From: Alphaproteobacteria bacterium | GTDB lineage: Bacteria > Pseudomonadota > Alphaproteobacteria > UBA8366 | Length of the DNA stretch: 64,000 nt | Reading direction: 5' to 3' | NCBI GenBank assembly: GCA_009377445.1 | Contig: WHUA01000002.1 | Span: 186,001-250,000, forward strand | Shown: positions 48,302-57,176 of the stretch, piece after piece | Numbering within the stretch: the first letter of the stretch is position 1 | How the letters are laid out: each line of letters starts with the position of its first letter | The notes under the pieces: model-generated | Told to the model about the DNA's origin: nothing | The model's input: the letters and a program-made list of their open reading frames with translations, nothing else | Databases searched by the model: none | Position numbers and translations under genes: made by a program

Positions 48302-50748
48302 TCCGCGGCCTCCAGCACGCGCAGTTGCGCCATCGGCGCGAACTCATGCGCGTCCGCGCCCTGCGCGCGCTCGGCCCAGGGATCGTCCTGCGACGACGCC
48401 TGCGACTTCAGGAAGCGGTCGCGCAGCGCGGCCCGCCGCTCCGCATCGTCCACGACCTGCGCGCGGATCGCGTCGACGCCGACGCGGGCGGCCCATTTGT
48501 AGATGCGCTCCAGGTAGCGCGCCGTCTCGCGGTAGAGCTGGACCAGCGCCGCGCCGTATTCGAGGACTTCTTCCTCAGTCGCCACGGTGCAGAGCTTCTC
48601 GGTCTGGCGCACATGCATGCCGGCGGCGCCGGCGAAGTGCAGCTCGTAACCGGAGTCGACGCAGACGACGCCGAAATCCTTGCAGGTCGCCTCGGCGCAG
48701 TTCCGCGGGCAGCCGGAGACCGCCATCTTCACCTTGTGCGGCGTCCAGGAGCCCCACATGAGCTTTTCGATCTTGACGCCGAGGCCGAGCGACGCCTGGG
48801 TGCCGAAGCGGCACCACTCCGAGCCGACGCAGGTCTTCACCGTGCGCAGCGACTTGCCGTAGGCGTGGCCGGACACCATCCCCGCCGCGTTGAGGTCGCC
48901 CCAAACGGCGGGCAGGTCTTCCTTGCGGACGCCGAGCAGGTCGATGCGCTGGCCGCCGGTCACCTTGACGGTTGGGATCGCGAACTTGTCGACGACATCG
49001 GCGATGGCGCGCAGCTCCTTCGGGTTGGTGAGCCCGCCCCACATGCGCGGCACGACCGAATAGGTGCCGTCCTTCTGGATGTTGGCGTGGACGCGCTCGT
49101 TGATGAAGCGCGACTGGTAGTCGTCGGCGTAGTCGCCCGGCCATGCCGCGAGCAGGTAGTAGTTCAGCGCCGGGCGGCACTGGTGGCAGCCGCAGGAGGT
49201 CTTCCACTCCAGCTCCTGCATGACGTCGGGGATCGATTTCAGCGCCTTGGCGGCGATCAGCCGGCGCACATCGTCATGGCCGAGATCGGTGCAGCCGCAC
49301 ATCGGCGCGACCTCGACCGGCTTGTAGCCGCCGCCCAGCGTCAGCGCGAGAAGCTGCTCCACCAGCCCGGTGCAGGTGCCGCAGGACGACGACGCCTTGG
49401 TATGCGCGCGCACGTCCGCCACCGTCGTCAGGGATTTGCCGGCGATCGTCTCGACGATCTTTCCCTTGCACACGCCGTTGCAGCCGCAAATCTCCGCGCT
49501 ATCCGGCAATGCTGCAACGGCCGCCGTAGGGTCCAGCGGGGCGCCTCCCGCGTAGCCCGGCCCGAAAATAAGCGTCTCGCGCATCTCGGACACGTCGGCG
49601 CCGTCCTTGATGAGCTGGTAGAACCACGCGCCGTCGGCGGTGTCGCCGTACAAGACCGCGCCGACCAGCGCGTCTTCCTCGATCACGAGGCGCTTGTAGA
49701 CGCCACCGCGGGCGTCGCGCAGGACGATCTCGTCCCGGTCCTTCCCTTCGGCGAAGTCGCCCGCCGAGAACAGGTCGATGCCCGTCACCTTGAGCTTCGT
49801 CGCGAGCGCCTTGTCGTTGAACCCGCCGTTCGGCACGCCGGCGAGCTCGTTCGCGAGAATGGCCGCCATTTCGTAGAGCGGCGCCACCAGGCCGTAGACC
49901 TTGCCGTTGAATTCGACGCATTCGCCGATCGCGAAGATATCGGGGTCGGAGGTGCGCATCTGCGCATCCACCAGGATGCCGCGGCCGACGGCGAGCCCGG
50001 CTTCCTTCGCCAGGAAGGCGTTCGGGCGAATGCCCGCCGCCATGATGACGAGCTTCGCGGGCAGCTCGGTGCCGTCGTCGAGGCGCACGCCCTCGACATA
50101 GCCGTCGCCGTAGATCTCCTTCGTATTGGCGCTGGTGAGTACCTTGATCCCGCGGGCCTCGACCTCGCGTTTCAGCAGATGGCCGGCGGGCGGATCGAGC
50201 TGGCGCTCCATCAGGGTCGGCATCAGGTGGACGACGGTCACGTCCATGCCGCGTTCCTTCAGCCCCGCCGCCGCTTCGAGGCCGAGCAGCCCGCCGCCGA
50301 TCACGACCGCCGACCCGCGCGACTGGGCCGCGATCAGCATCGCGGTCACGTCGTCCATGTCGCGATAGGTCAGCACGCCGGGAAGGTTGTTGCCGGGCAC
50401 CGGAATGACCAGCGGCATCGAGCCGGTGGCGATCAGGAGCTTGTCGTAGGCCGCGGCCGCGCCGTCTTCCGCCGTCACGGTCTTCGCCGCGCGATCGATG
50501 CGGACGACCTTCCGGCCCTTGAGCAGGGTCACGCCGTGCCGCTGGTACCACGTGTCGCCGTGGATCACGATCTCCTCGTAGCTCTTCTCACCCGACAGCA
50601 CGGGCGACAGCATGATGCGATCGTAGTTGGTGCGCGGCTCGGCATTGAAGATGGTGATGTCGTAGGCATCCGGCGCGGCCTCGAACAGCCGGTCGAGCGC
50701 CCGTCCCGGCGCCATGCCGTTGCCGATGACGACGAGTTTCTGTTTCAT
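48298..50748 (-). CDS. nirB: NADH-dependent nitrite reductase large subunit
   Basis: An 816-residue siroheme enzyme. The FAD domain begins KLVVIGNGMAPGRAL, the BFD [2Fe-2S] domain has ICGCNGVCKG and SSCGTCTG, and the siroheme/[4Fe-4S] site is in CVGSEWCRFG and CPRNCAEATCKDFG near the C-terminus. It makes ammonia from nitrite. The start at 50748 follows GGAGGACGGA; the longer frame lacks a ribosome site. It opens the nirB-nirD-nasA-cobA operon. Confidence 0.95.
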   Translation of the reverse strand: MKQKLVVIGNGMAPGRALDRLFEAAPDAYDITIFNAEPRTNYDRIMLSPVLSGEKSYEEIVIHGDTWYQRHGVTLLKGRKVVRIDRAAKTVTAEDGAAAAYDKLLIATGSMPLVIPVPGNNLPGVLTYRDMDDVTAMLIAAQSRGSAVVIGGGLLGLEAAAGLKERGMDVTVVHLMPTLMERQLDPPAGHLLKREVEARGIKVLTSANTKEIYGDGYVEGVRLDDGTELPAKLVIMAAGIRPNAFLAKEAGLAVGRGILVDAQMRTSDPDIFAIGECVEFNGKVYGLVAPLYEMAAILANELAGVPNGGFNDKALATKLKVTGIDLFSAGDFAEGKDRDEIVLRDARGGVYKRLVIEEDALVGAVLYGDTADGAWFYQLIKDGADVSEMRETLIFGPGYAGGAPLDPTAAVAALPDSAEICGCNGVCKGKIVETIAGKSLTTVADVRAHTKASSSCGTCTGLVEQLLALTLGGGYKPVEVAPMCGCTDLGHDDVRRLIAAKALKSIPDVMQELEWKTSCGCHQCRPALNYYLLAAWPGDYADDYQSRFINERVHANIQKDGTYSVVPRMWGGLTNPKELRAIADVVDKFAIPTVKVTGGQRIDLLGVRKEDLPAVWGDLNAAGMVSGHAYGKSLRTVKTCVGSEWCRFGTQASLGLGVKIEKLMWGSWTPHKVKMAVSGCPRNCAEATCKDFGVVCVDSGYELHFAGAAGMHVRQTEKLCTVATEEEVLEYGAALVQLYRETARYLERIYKWAARVGVDAIRAQVVDDAERRAALRDRFLKSQASSQDDPWAERAQGADAHEFAPMAQLRVLEAAE

Positions 50749-50753
50749 TCCGT

Positions 50754-50788
50754 CCTCCGCCACGCCGCCTTGGTCCTCAAGGCGGAGG
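50754..50788 (-). promoter_or_regulatory. Alternative hairpins over the nirB ribosome-binding site
   Basis: CCTCCGCC at the 5' side can pair with GGCGGAGG, which contains the nirB GGAGG, giving 8 bp that hide the ribosome site. The overlapping CCGCCTTG can instead pair with CAAGGCGG, an 8-bp stem with a 5-base loop that leaves GGAGG free. Only one can form at a time. The arrangement suits translational or ANTAR-type control. Confidence 0.5.
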
Positions 50789-50919
50789 TTTTGCCCGGCA
50801 CTGCGCCGCTTTTGTATTCTTCGAGGAAGCCCAGAATCGCGCGGCCGCTCGTCGTCGCCATTCGTCTCGTCGCTCCTTGAATTGCCGGGCATTGCCGGTG
50901 ACGGTCACGGCTCTCTCAT

Positions 50920-50935
50920 TACAAACGCCATGCCA
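50920..50935 (-). promoter_or_regulatory. Sigma-54-like promoter of the nirB operon
   Basis: TGGCATGGCGTTTGTA on the minus strand matches TGGCACG-N4-TTGCA at all but two positions, with the exact GG-to-TG spacing. Nitrogen-regulated promoters of this type are standard for nitrate assimilation. Confidence 0.55.
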
Positions 50936-51053
50936 GAGGGACAGGCATCCCGGGCGCCGCGGAAATCCGGAGTTTCGCGCCCCCTGCACCCGCAAAACTA
51001 CCGCGCCTGCTGCCTAATCGCGCGACTTGTGGCGGTATAAATGAACAAAATAT

Positions 51054-51074
51054 AATCAGTTGTATGAACTGATT
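51054..51074 (-). terminator. Hairpin after the TauE/SafE gene
   Basis: AATCAGTT and AACTGATT form an 8-bp stem with a 5-base loop, followed on the minus strand by ATATTTTGTT. The stem is AT-rich and therefore weak. Confidence 0.4.
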
Positions 51075-51112
51075 AAAAATTATGCATCTCAGGAGTCCCA
51101 AACGTCATTCGC

Positions 51113-51853
51113 TCAGGCGACGAGGTTCGCGAAATTGACGACGGTGAGAACCGAGAGGACGGAGCCGACGAGCACGAGGGCGACGCGAATCGGCAGCTTC
51201 TTGATGACATAGCCGGCGAGCGGCGCCGCCAGCGCGCCGCCCACGATCAGGCCCAGCACCACCTGCCCGTAATTCGCCAGGTCGAGCTGCGTCAGGAAGG
51301 TAATCGAGATCGACGTGGTAATGATGAACTCGGCCGTATTGACGGTGCCGATCGTGCGGCGCGGATGGTCGCCGGAGGCCAGGAGGGTCGAGGTGACGAT
51401 CGGTCCCCAGCCGCCCCCGCCGATCGCATCGAGGAACCCGCCGGCCGTGCCGAGCAAGGGAATCGGCGCGTTCCACTCCCGGTGCGCCTTGGCGAGAACG
51501 CGCATGAAGATCAGCACCGCCATGAGAAAGAGATAGACGGTCACGATCGGCTTCACGATCTCCTCGGGCAGCTCCGTCAGAACGTAGGCGCCGATGATTC
51601 CGCCGATGACGCCGGGTATCACGAGACGCCGGAAGAGCGGCCAGTCCACATTCTTGTGCGCGACATGCGACGCTCCGGATACGCCCGTCGTCACGATCTC
51701 CGCCGCATGCACGGCCGCGCTGGCGAACGCCGGCGGCGTGCCGGTGGCGATGAGGCTGGTAGACGCGATGATTCCGAACGCCATGCCGAGCGCGCCGTCC
51801 ACGATCTGGGCGAAGAAGCCGACAACGACGAATAAAGCGAACTCTAAACCCAT
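51113..51853 (-). CDS. TauE/SafE-family anion exporter (TSUP)
   Basis: A 246-residue membrane protein with eight helices in two repeats. The GALGMAFGIIASTSL and AIGGGGWGPIVTSTLLASG motifs define the TSUP family, which exports sulfite or organosulfonates. Its place just upstream of the nitrate/nitrite operon on the same strand is common but does not prove a shared substrate. It is divergent from the HtrA gene. Confidence 0.88.
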   Translation of the reverse strand: MGLEFALFVVVGFFAQIVDGALGMAFGIIASTSLIATGTPPAFASAAVHAAEIVTTGVSGASHVAHKNVDWPLFRRLVIPGVIGGIIGAYVLTELPEEIVKPIVTVYLFLMAVLIFMRVLAKAHREWNAPIPLLGTAGGFLDAIGGGGWGPIVTSTLLASGDHPRRTIGTVNTAEFIITTSISITFLTQLDLANYGQVVLGLIVGGALAAPLAGYVIKKLPIRVALVLVGSVLSVLTVVNFANLVA

Positions 51854-51955
51854 CGGACTGCGCCTCGCCGGTTATGACGACGGACATTCCGCGATTAACG
51901 CGCCGGCCGTCATTGGTATCCGACTACCGTATTACCGGCGCGCGCCCGGCAGGGC

Positions 51956-51980
51956 GGAACAAGGGCCGGGCCGGGACGTA
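51956..51980 (+). promoter_or_regulatory. Near-match to an EcfG promoter before htrA
   Basis: GGAAC, 16 bases, CGTA. The -10 differs from CGTT at one base. It lies about 50 bases before the protease start. Confidence 0.4.
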
Positions 51981-52032
51981 TACACAGCAGGACAGGAATG
52001 CACCGTCTACAGCCAAGGGATAGAGAACAGGA

Positions 52033-53490
52033 ATGTTGAACCGCGTTCGTAGGCCGGCACTGCTGCTGGCGGCCGCTATTGCGTTGCTCGCGCCGGCCGG
52101 CGTGCAGGCATCCGAGCCGCCGCGGGACTTTTCCGACATGGCGAAGAAGATGCTTCCCGCCGTGGTGAATATCTCGACCACGCAGAAAATTCCGGCCGAG
52201 CCCGGAACGTCCCCGGATGCGCGAGACGGCGCGCAAGATGACGCCGCGCCGGGAGAGGCGCCGACGGACGAATTCCTCCGCCAGTTCTTCAAGGACAATC
52301 CGGAGGCCGTGCCGGCGCCGGAAACCAGCGCGCTCGGATCGGGGTTCATTATCGACCCCGAGGGCTACGTGGTGACGAACAATCATGTCATCGATGCGGC
52401 CAAGGAAATCAAGCTGATCCTGGCCGACGGGCGCGAGTTCAAGGCGAAGCGCGTCGGGAGCGACGCCGCCACCGACCTCGCCCTGCTGAAGGTCGATGCC
52501 AAGGAGCCCCTGCCCTACCTGCATTGGGGCTCCTCGGAAAAAATGGAGATCGGCGATTGGGTCGTCGCCATCGGCAATCCGTTCGGCCTCGGCGGCTCGA
52601 TCACGGCCGGCCTCCTGTCCGGGCGGGCGCGCGACATTCAGGCCGGCCCCTACGACGACTTCCTGCAGACCGACGCCGCCATAAACCGCGGCCATTCCGG
52701 CGGCCCGCTGTTCGACGCGGAGGGCAACGTCATCGGCGTGAACACCGCGATACTCTCGCCGAACGGCGGCAGCATCGGCATCGCCTTCGCCATTCCGGCG
52801 TCGACGGCGAAGCCGATCATCGCGCAGCTCCGCGAGAGCGGCTCGGTCCGCAGAGGACAACTCGGCGTGCAGATTCAGCCGGTCACGGACGAGATCGCCA
52901 AAGCGATCGGCCTGGAGAATACGCAGGGCGCGCTCGTCGCCGCCATCACCAAGGGCAGCCCCGCGGAGAAGGCCGGGCTGGAGCCGGGCGATGTGATCCT
53001 CCGCTACGACGGCCATCCGATCGAGACGATGCGCACCCTGCCCCGCCAGGTCGCCAATACGACGATCGGCAAGACGGTGGATGTGACGGTGTGGCGCGAC
53101 GGCCGCAATGTCGACCGGGACGTAACCATCGGCGAGCAGACGCCGGCGGACGTCGCGAACGCGCCTGACGAAGGCAAGAAGGCCCCGGCAATCGAGGAGA
53201 ACCCCACCCTCGGCATGCGTCTCCAGCCGCTCGACGAGTCGCTCAAGCAGCGGCTGGGCCTCGAGAAGAACGCCTCCGGCGTCCTGGTCACCAGCGTGAA
53301 GCCGGAAAGCGCGGCGGCGGCCCAGGGTATCGAGGCGGGCGACATCATCAGCGAAGTGAACAGGAAGCCGGTGTCGAGCCCGCGCCACGTCGAGGAGCGC
53401 GTGACCGAAGTCAAGAAGCAGGGCCGCCCCGCCGCCCTGCTGCGCATCAACCGAAGCGGCGCGTATCGCTTCATCGCGCTTCCCGTGTAA
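52033..53490 (+). CDS. Periplasmic serine protease of the DegP/HtrA family
   Basis: A 485-residue protease. The signal peptide ends near residue 26 (GVQASEP). The trypsin-like domain has the triad His in TNNHVIDAA near 118, Asp in ATDLALLKV near 149, and Ser in RGHSGGPLF near 222, where the usual Asn before Ser is replaced by His. Two PDZ domains follow at about 275-365 and 395-480. It degrades or refolds damaged envelope proteins. A near-EcfG promoter lies upstream. Confidence 0.94.
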   Translation: MLNRVRRPALLLAAAIALLAPAGVQASEPPRDFSDMAKKMLPAVVNISTTQKIPAEPGTSPDARDGAQDDAAPGEAPTDEFLRQFFKDNPEAVPAPETSALGSGFIIDPEGYVVTNNHVIDAAKEIKLILADGREFKAKRVGSDAATDLALLKVDAKEPLPYLHWGSSEKMEIGDWVVAIGNPFGLGGSITAGLLSGRARDIQAGPYDDFLQTDAAINRGHSGGPLFDAEGNVIGVNTAILSPNGGSIGIAFAIPASTAKPIIAQLRESGSVRRGQLGVQIQPVTDEIAKAIGLENTQGALVAAITKGSPAEKAGLEPGDVILRYDGHPIETMRTLPRQVANTTIGKTVDVTVWRDGRNVDRDVTIGEQTPADVANAPDEGKKAPAIEENPTLGMRLQPLDESLKQRLGLEKNASGVLVTSVKPESAAAAQGIEAGDIISEVNRKPVSSPRHVEERVTEVKKQGRPAALLRINRSGAYRFIALPV

Positions 53491-53531
53491 GCTGGACATA
53501 TCGCGCGGCCGGACGAGACCCATCCCTAGAT

Positions 53532-53614
53532 CCTCATCTTGAGCCTGTCGAAAGATGAGGTGCGCGCCGCCCTGGGACCGAGCCGCTCATGCTTCGACAG
53601 GCTCAGCATGAGGA
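53532..53614. repeat. Family B short repeat
   Basis: CCTCATCTTGAGCCTGTCGA and CTCATGCTTCGACAGGCTCA face each other with a GC-rich 25-base spacer. It lies between htrA and the peptidase gene. Confidence 0.72.
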
Positions 53615-53644
53615 CAAGAGTTGGGCAAAGCCGGTGAGCCTTTC

Positions 53645-55213
53645 ATGAAGCTGTGGCGCCAGATCGCCCTCCCGCATGTCTTGCTGGCAGCCCTTCTCTT
53701 CTATTCAAGCGCCTTCGCCGCCGAGCAAAAGGCCGACGGAAAGGAATGCGCGACGAGCGAGGGCGCGCCCGGCAAGGCTGTCACGCAGCGCGAAGTCGCC
53801 GCCGATGGCGGCAAATTGAAATACACCGCGACGGCGGGGACCTACACGATCGCGCTCGAGGACGTGGAGGCGAAGGGCAGCATCTTCTACGTCGCGTACA
53901 ATGCCGGGCCTGATGAAGGCCGGCAGAAGCGACCGGTGACGTTCGTCGTGAACGGCGGTCCCGGCGCGGCATCGGCCTACCTTCATCTGCTGGCGCTCGG
54001 GCCGCGCATCGCGCCGCTCGGCGCCGACGGCGCCATTCCGGCCCCGCCGGTCGCGCTGCAGGACAACCGGCTGACCTGGCTTTCCTTCACCGACCTCGTG
54101 TTCATCGATCCGGTCGGGACCGGGTTCAGCCGTTCGCTCGAGGCCGGCGACGACGGGGCGGAATCCTTCTGGCGCCCCGGCAGGGACCTCGAAGCGCTCG
54201 TCGAATTCATCCGCCTGTATCTCACCTGCGAGAAGCGCTGGCAGTCGCCCACCTTCGTCGCCGGGGAAAGCTACGGTGGCTTCCGGACGGCGTCGCTGCC
54301 GGGCCCGCTGGCATCCGGCATCGGCCTCCGCGTCAACGGCCTGGTCCTGATCTCGCCCGTCCTGGAGTTCAGTTTTCAGGACTTCGACGCCTACCGGCCG
54401 CTGCCGTGGGCGCTGATATTGCCTTCCTATGCCGCCACCGCTCTGCATCACGGGAAGTCGACGCTGAAACGCGCGCCGGATCAGCCTCTCGCCGCTGTCC
54501 TGGCGCCCGTGGAAGAGGCGGCGACCGGCGGCTTCCTGACATGGATGGTGCGCGGCGACAGGACGGCGCAAGCGGAAGGCACGTCGAGCCTGACCGACCT
54601 CTCGGGATTTCTCGGCCTCCCCGAAGATCTCGTCCGGCGTCATCGGGGGCACATCTCGCGTCAGACCTTCGCCCGCACGCTGCTGCAAGGCTCCGGCCGT
54701 TATGTCAGCGCCTACGACGGCGCCGTCGCCGGTATCGATCCCTATCCGGCCAGCACCTCGCTTCGGGCGGACGATCCCGTCCTCGACACTGTGACCGCGC
54801 TGCTGGCGCGGGCGTTCGGCGTCTATGCGGCGGGCGAGCTGAACTATCGGGCGGAGGGAACCTATCAGGTGCTGAACCCGGCGGTCGGCCGCAATTGGCA
54901 ATGGCTGTCCAGCCGCCGCTCGCAAGGCTTTCAAGGCGCCGCGGACGACCTGAAGGAGGCGATGAGCCTGCATCCGGACCTGCAAGTGCTCGTCGCGCAC
55001 GGCTACTACGATCTGGTGACGCCTTATCTCGCCACGAGCTACACGATTCGCCAGATGGACCTCGACGAGGCGATCCGGCCCAACCTCGTCGAGAAGATCT
55101 ACGAGGGCGGGCACATGCTCTACACGCACGACGCGGCCAGGGCCGCGCTCTACAGCGATGCGAAGGAGCTCTACCGGCGAACCCTCGAACGGCTCGGCAA
55201 GCGCGGCGGCTGA
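53645..55213 (+). CDS. S10-family serine carboxypeptidase-like protein
   Basis: A 522-residue secreted protein with a signal peptide to about residue 26 (SSAFAAEQ). The oxyanion-hole NGGPGAAS and the nucleophile GESYGGFR near residue 213 belong to the S10 alpha/beta-hydrolase family; Asp and His follow as VLVAHGYYDLVTP and YEGGHMLYTH near the C-terminus. It should release C-terminal residues from peptides in the periplasm. The start at 53645 is preferred over 53621 because it begins the signal peptide. Confidence 0.88.
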   Translation: MKLWRQIALPHVLLAALLFYSSAFAAEQKADGKECATSEGAPGKAVTQREVAADGGKLKYTATAGTYTIALEDVEAKGSIFYVAYNAGPDEGRQKRPVTFVVNGGPGAASAYLHLLALGPRIAPLGADGAIPAPPVALQDNRLTWLSFTDLVFIDPVGTGFSRSLEAGDDGAESFWRPGRDLEALVEFIRLYLTCEKRWQSPTFVAGESYGGFRTASLPGPLASGIGLRVNGLVLISPVLEFSFQDFDAYRPLPWALILPSYAATALHHGKSTLKRAPDQPLAAVLAPVEEAATGGFLTWMVRGDRTAQAEGTSSLTDLSGFLGLPEDLVRRHRGHISRQTFARTLLQGSGRYVSAYDGAVAGIDPYPASTSLRADDPVLDTVTALLARAFGVYAAGELNYRAEGTYQVLNPAVGRNWQWLSSRRSQGFQGAADDLKEAMSLHPDLQVLVAHGYYDLVTPYLATSYTIRQMDLDEAIRPNLVEKIYEGGHMLYTHDAARAALYSDAKELYRRTLERLGKRGG

Positions 55214-55248
55214 TGTGCGGCGCGCCGCGGCAATCGCGCGCGACGGTG

Positions 55249-55274
55249 GGAACATGTCGACGGGTGGCGGCGTT
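55249..55274 (+). promoter_or_regulatory. EcfG-type promoter before the BON-domain gene
   Basis: GGAAC, 17 bases, CGTT. Both boxes match the alphaproteobacterial general-stress consensus. It lies 67 bases before the GTG start. Confidence 0.7.
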
Positions 55275-55340
55275 ATCAATCAGGCAGGCCAATGAGCCGG
55301 GCCATCCGTCAATCTGTCGAAAGAAGGGAGCGCGCTTTCC

Positions 55341-56189
55341 GTGCCGGAAGGTAAGCCACGCAAAGTGCATCCGTGCCTTCTTCCCCTGTCGCTGGCGATG
55401 ATTCTCGGGGCCGGGCTGATCCCATATCCCGAAGCGAAGCGTCCCGCGACGAACGATCGCAACGCGGCCGCGGTCGACGGCGACAGCGGCTGGGACCGCA
55501 CACGCCCGGCCGAGGCGATCACCCTCCATATCGATCGCGGCGTCGTCCGCTTGAGCGGCGTCGTGCCCCGGCTGCAGGTGCGCCGCCCGGCGGAAGGCGA
55601 CGAAGAGAGAAACGCGCCCTATGCGACCCGGCGGCAGCTCCTACGCGCGATCGAGGCCACCCTGATCCGGGAGCGGGCCGTCGAATCCGGAGACGTGACG
55701 GTGACCGCCGCGAAGGATGGAATGGTCACCCTGACCGGCGACGTGCAATCACCACAGGAAAAACGGCGCGCCGGCGATGCGACGCGAAGCGTCCGCGGCG
55801 TCCGCGTCCTCGACAACCGGCTGTCGGTCCGCGCGGCCGCCGAGCTGCCGGACCGGAAGATCGAGAGCGACATCGAGCAACGCCTGGCGCGCGACCCGCA
55901 TGTCGATCGCACCTTCATACGGATCGCCGTGGCGAACGGCATGGTGACCTTGTCCGGCGCCGTCGCCACCGCGGCGGAAAAGCGCCGTGCCATCGAAGGC
56001 GCCTGGGTGGCCGGGGTCCGGCACGTCGAGGCGTCGAAGCTGAGCGTCGAGGCCTGGGCGGAAGTGTACAAGCGCACACCCGACAGATACGACGACACAT
56101 ACGCGACAATGGATGCGCAGGTCGAGCATGCGCTCCGAAGGGCCAACCTTCCGGCGCCGCCGAGCACGCTCCGGAACTTCTGGCCGTGA
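55341..56189 (+). CDS. BON-domain envelope protein
   Basis: A 282-residue protein with an N-terminal hydrophobic segment and at least two BON domains (about residues 105-165 and 175-240), seen by the repeated DGMVTLTGDV and NGMVTLSGAV strands, each followed by a helix; the first part (residues 58-75) looks like a third, degenerate one. BON proteins bind membranes and are stress-induced. A GTG start is used. An EcfG promoter lies just upstream. Confidence 0.85.
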   Translation: MPEGKPRKVHPCLLPLSLAMILGAGLIPYPEAKRPATNDRNAAAVDGDSGWDRTRPAEAITLHIDRGVVRLSGVVPRLQVRRPAEGDEERNAPYATRRQLLRAIEATLIRERAVESGDVTVTAAKDGMVTLTGDVQSPQEKRRAGDATRSVRGVRVLDNRLSVRAAAELPDRKIESDIEQRLARDPHVDRTFIRIAVANGMVTLSGAVATAAEKRRAIEGAWVAGVRHVEASKLSVEAWAEVYKRTPDRYDDTYATMDAQVEHALRRANLPAPPSTLRNFWP

Positions 56190-56216
56190 CGGCTGTTCTA
56201 TTGGCATGGCCGGCCG

Positions 56217-56603
56217 CTAGCGCTTCTGCCGCAGCACCGCGGCCAGCGCCTCACCGAGCCCGTCGCCGGTCCAGGGCTTCGTCAGGAGCGGCGCGCCCTT
56301 CAACGCTTCGGGGCAATCCATCATCTCGTTGTAGCCGCTCATGAAGACCACCCGCACGCCGGACGACGCCAGTTCCACGGCCGCGTCATAGCTGAGCTGC
56401 CCCTGCATGTTGATGTCCAAAATGGCGATATCCGCCTTCTCCCTCTTGGCGGTCGCCACGATTTCCGCGACGCGGGAAACCGGGCCGATGACATGGCCGC
56501 CCATATCCTGGACTTCATCCTCCAAAACCATGGCGCAGAGCAGCTCGTCATCCGCGATCAACACACGAAGTCCGGCCAAGTCGGGCCGCGCCAGCACGCT
56601 CAT
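56217..56603 (-). CDS. Single-domain response regulator (receiver only)
   Basis: A 128-residue receiver with acidic pair IADDE near residue 18, phosphorylation Asp in AILDINMQG near 64, Ser/Thr in FMSGYNE and Lys in LLTKPW. There is no output domain, so it relays phosphate or binds a partner. A start at ATG 56603 is clear. It follows the 101-residue gene on the same strand by 65 bases. Confidence 0.88.
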   Translation of the reverse strand: MSVLARPDLAGLRVLIADDELLCAMVLEDEVQDMGGHVIGPVSRVAEIVATAKREKADIAILDINMQGQLSYDAAVELASSGVRVVFMSGYNEMMDCPEALKGAPLLTKPWTGDGLGEALAAVLRQKR

Positions 56604-56668
56604 GTAGCCTCCCGTCCCATGAAGTCCCGAATCCGCCACCCGCGTCACTATAGGGCATGGCGCCCGAC

Positions 56669-56974
56669 CTACACAGCCGGATCGGGCCGCCCGTCGGCGC
56701 TGAGGTCGACGGCGACCACGACCTCCGGATCGAGCGGCAGCAGGCTCGTCTTCTCGTCGTCCCACCATCCGGCCACGCGCACCACATAGGCCGGGTGCTT
56801 CTTCGAATTGGTGGACTCCGACCGCTCCACGAGATGGAGCCCTTCCGTCGCCACGAAGAAGGTGTGCGGTCCGAAGGTCGCCTCCAGCTCGGGGACCGAC
56901 GGGCTGTCGGACGGGATCACCTCGCCTTCGAATTGATCCAAAACCTGATGAACCTGTGCGGACGTCAATTTCAT
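56669..56974 (-). CDS. Hypothetical protein of the stress cluster
   Basis: A 101-residue, soluble, acidic protein with no signal peptide and no family I recognise. Its centre (HTFFVATEGLHLVER, VVRVAGWWDDE) suggests a beta-rich fold. The ribosome site GGAGGACAG precedes the ATG. An EcfG promoter lies 35 bases upstream, so it is likely stress-induced with the receiver gene that follows. Confidence 0.65.
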   Translation of the reverse strand: MKLTSAQVHQVLDQFEGEVIPSDSPSVPELEATFGPHTFFVATEGLHLVERSESTNSKKHPAYVVRVAGWWDDEKTSLLPLDPEVVVAVDLSADGRPDPAV

Positions 56975-57008
56975 CGCTGCTGTCCTCCGAAGTAGGGCTC
57001 AAGAAGCA

Positions 57009-57033
57009 AACGGAAGGGATTTCCGGGCGTTCC
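57009..57033 (-). promoter_or_regulatory. EcfG-type promoter before the 101-residue gene
   Basis: On the minus strand GGAAC, 16 bases, CGTT. It is divergent from the second site at 57060-57084, so two stress promoters stand back to back. Confidence 0.7.
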
Positions 57034-57059
57034 CTTGAAAACGTCCGGCTTTCAGGCAG

Positions 57060-57084
57060 GGAACGAACCGGGATTTGCGGAGTT
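57060..57084 (+). promoter_or_regulatory. EcfG-type promoter before the copper-storage gene
   Basis: GGAAC, 16 bases, AGTT. It lies about 90 bases before the ATG; the transcript leader contains a small palindrome at 57128. Confidence 0.55.
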
Positions 57085-57127
57085 AATAAGGTGGTTGCTC
57101 TTGTCGGAGCGGCATCATGCCGTTCCG

Positions 57128-57143
57128 GGCGCCTTTAGGCGCC
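57128..57143 (+). promoter_or_regulatory. Hairpin in the copper-storage leader
   Basis: GGCGCC-TTTA-GGCGCC: two self-complementary six-base arms around a four-base loop. It lies in the leader between the EcfG site and the start codon and may control translation or bind a protein. Confidence 0.4.
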
Positions 57144-57176
57144 GCCGTGTCGACAATCACCGTATTGGAGTACGCG

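Larger units (their letters stand above)
50749..51112 (-). other. Leader and promoter region of the nitrate operon
   Basis: No gene. On the minus strand it has a sigma-54-like site (50920-50935), a leader of about 160 bases, and two mutually exclusive hairpins next to the nirB start (50754-50788). Bases 51054-51074 hold a hairpin behind the exporter gene. Confidence 0.55.
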
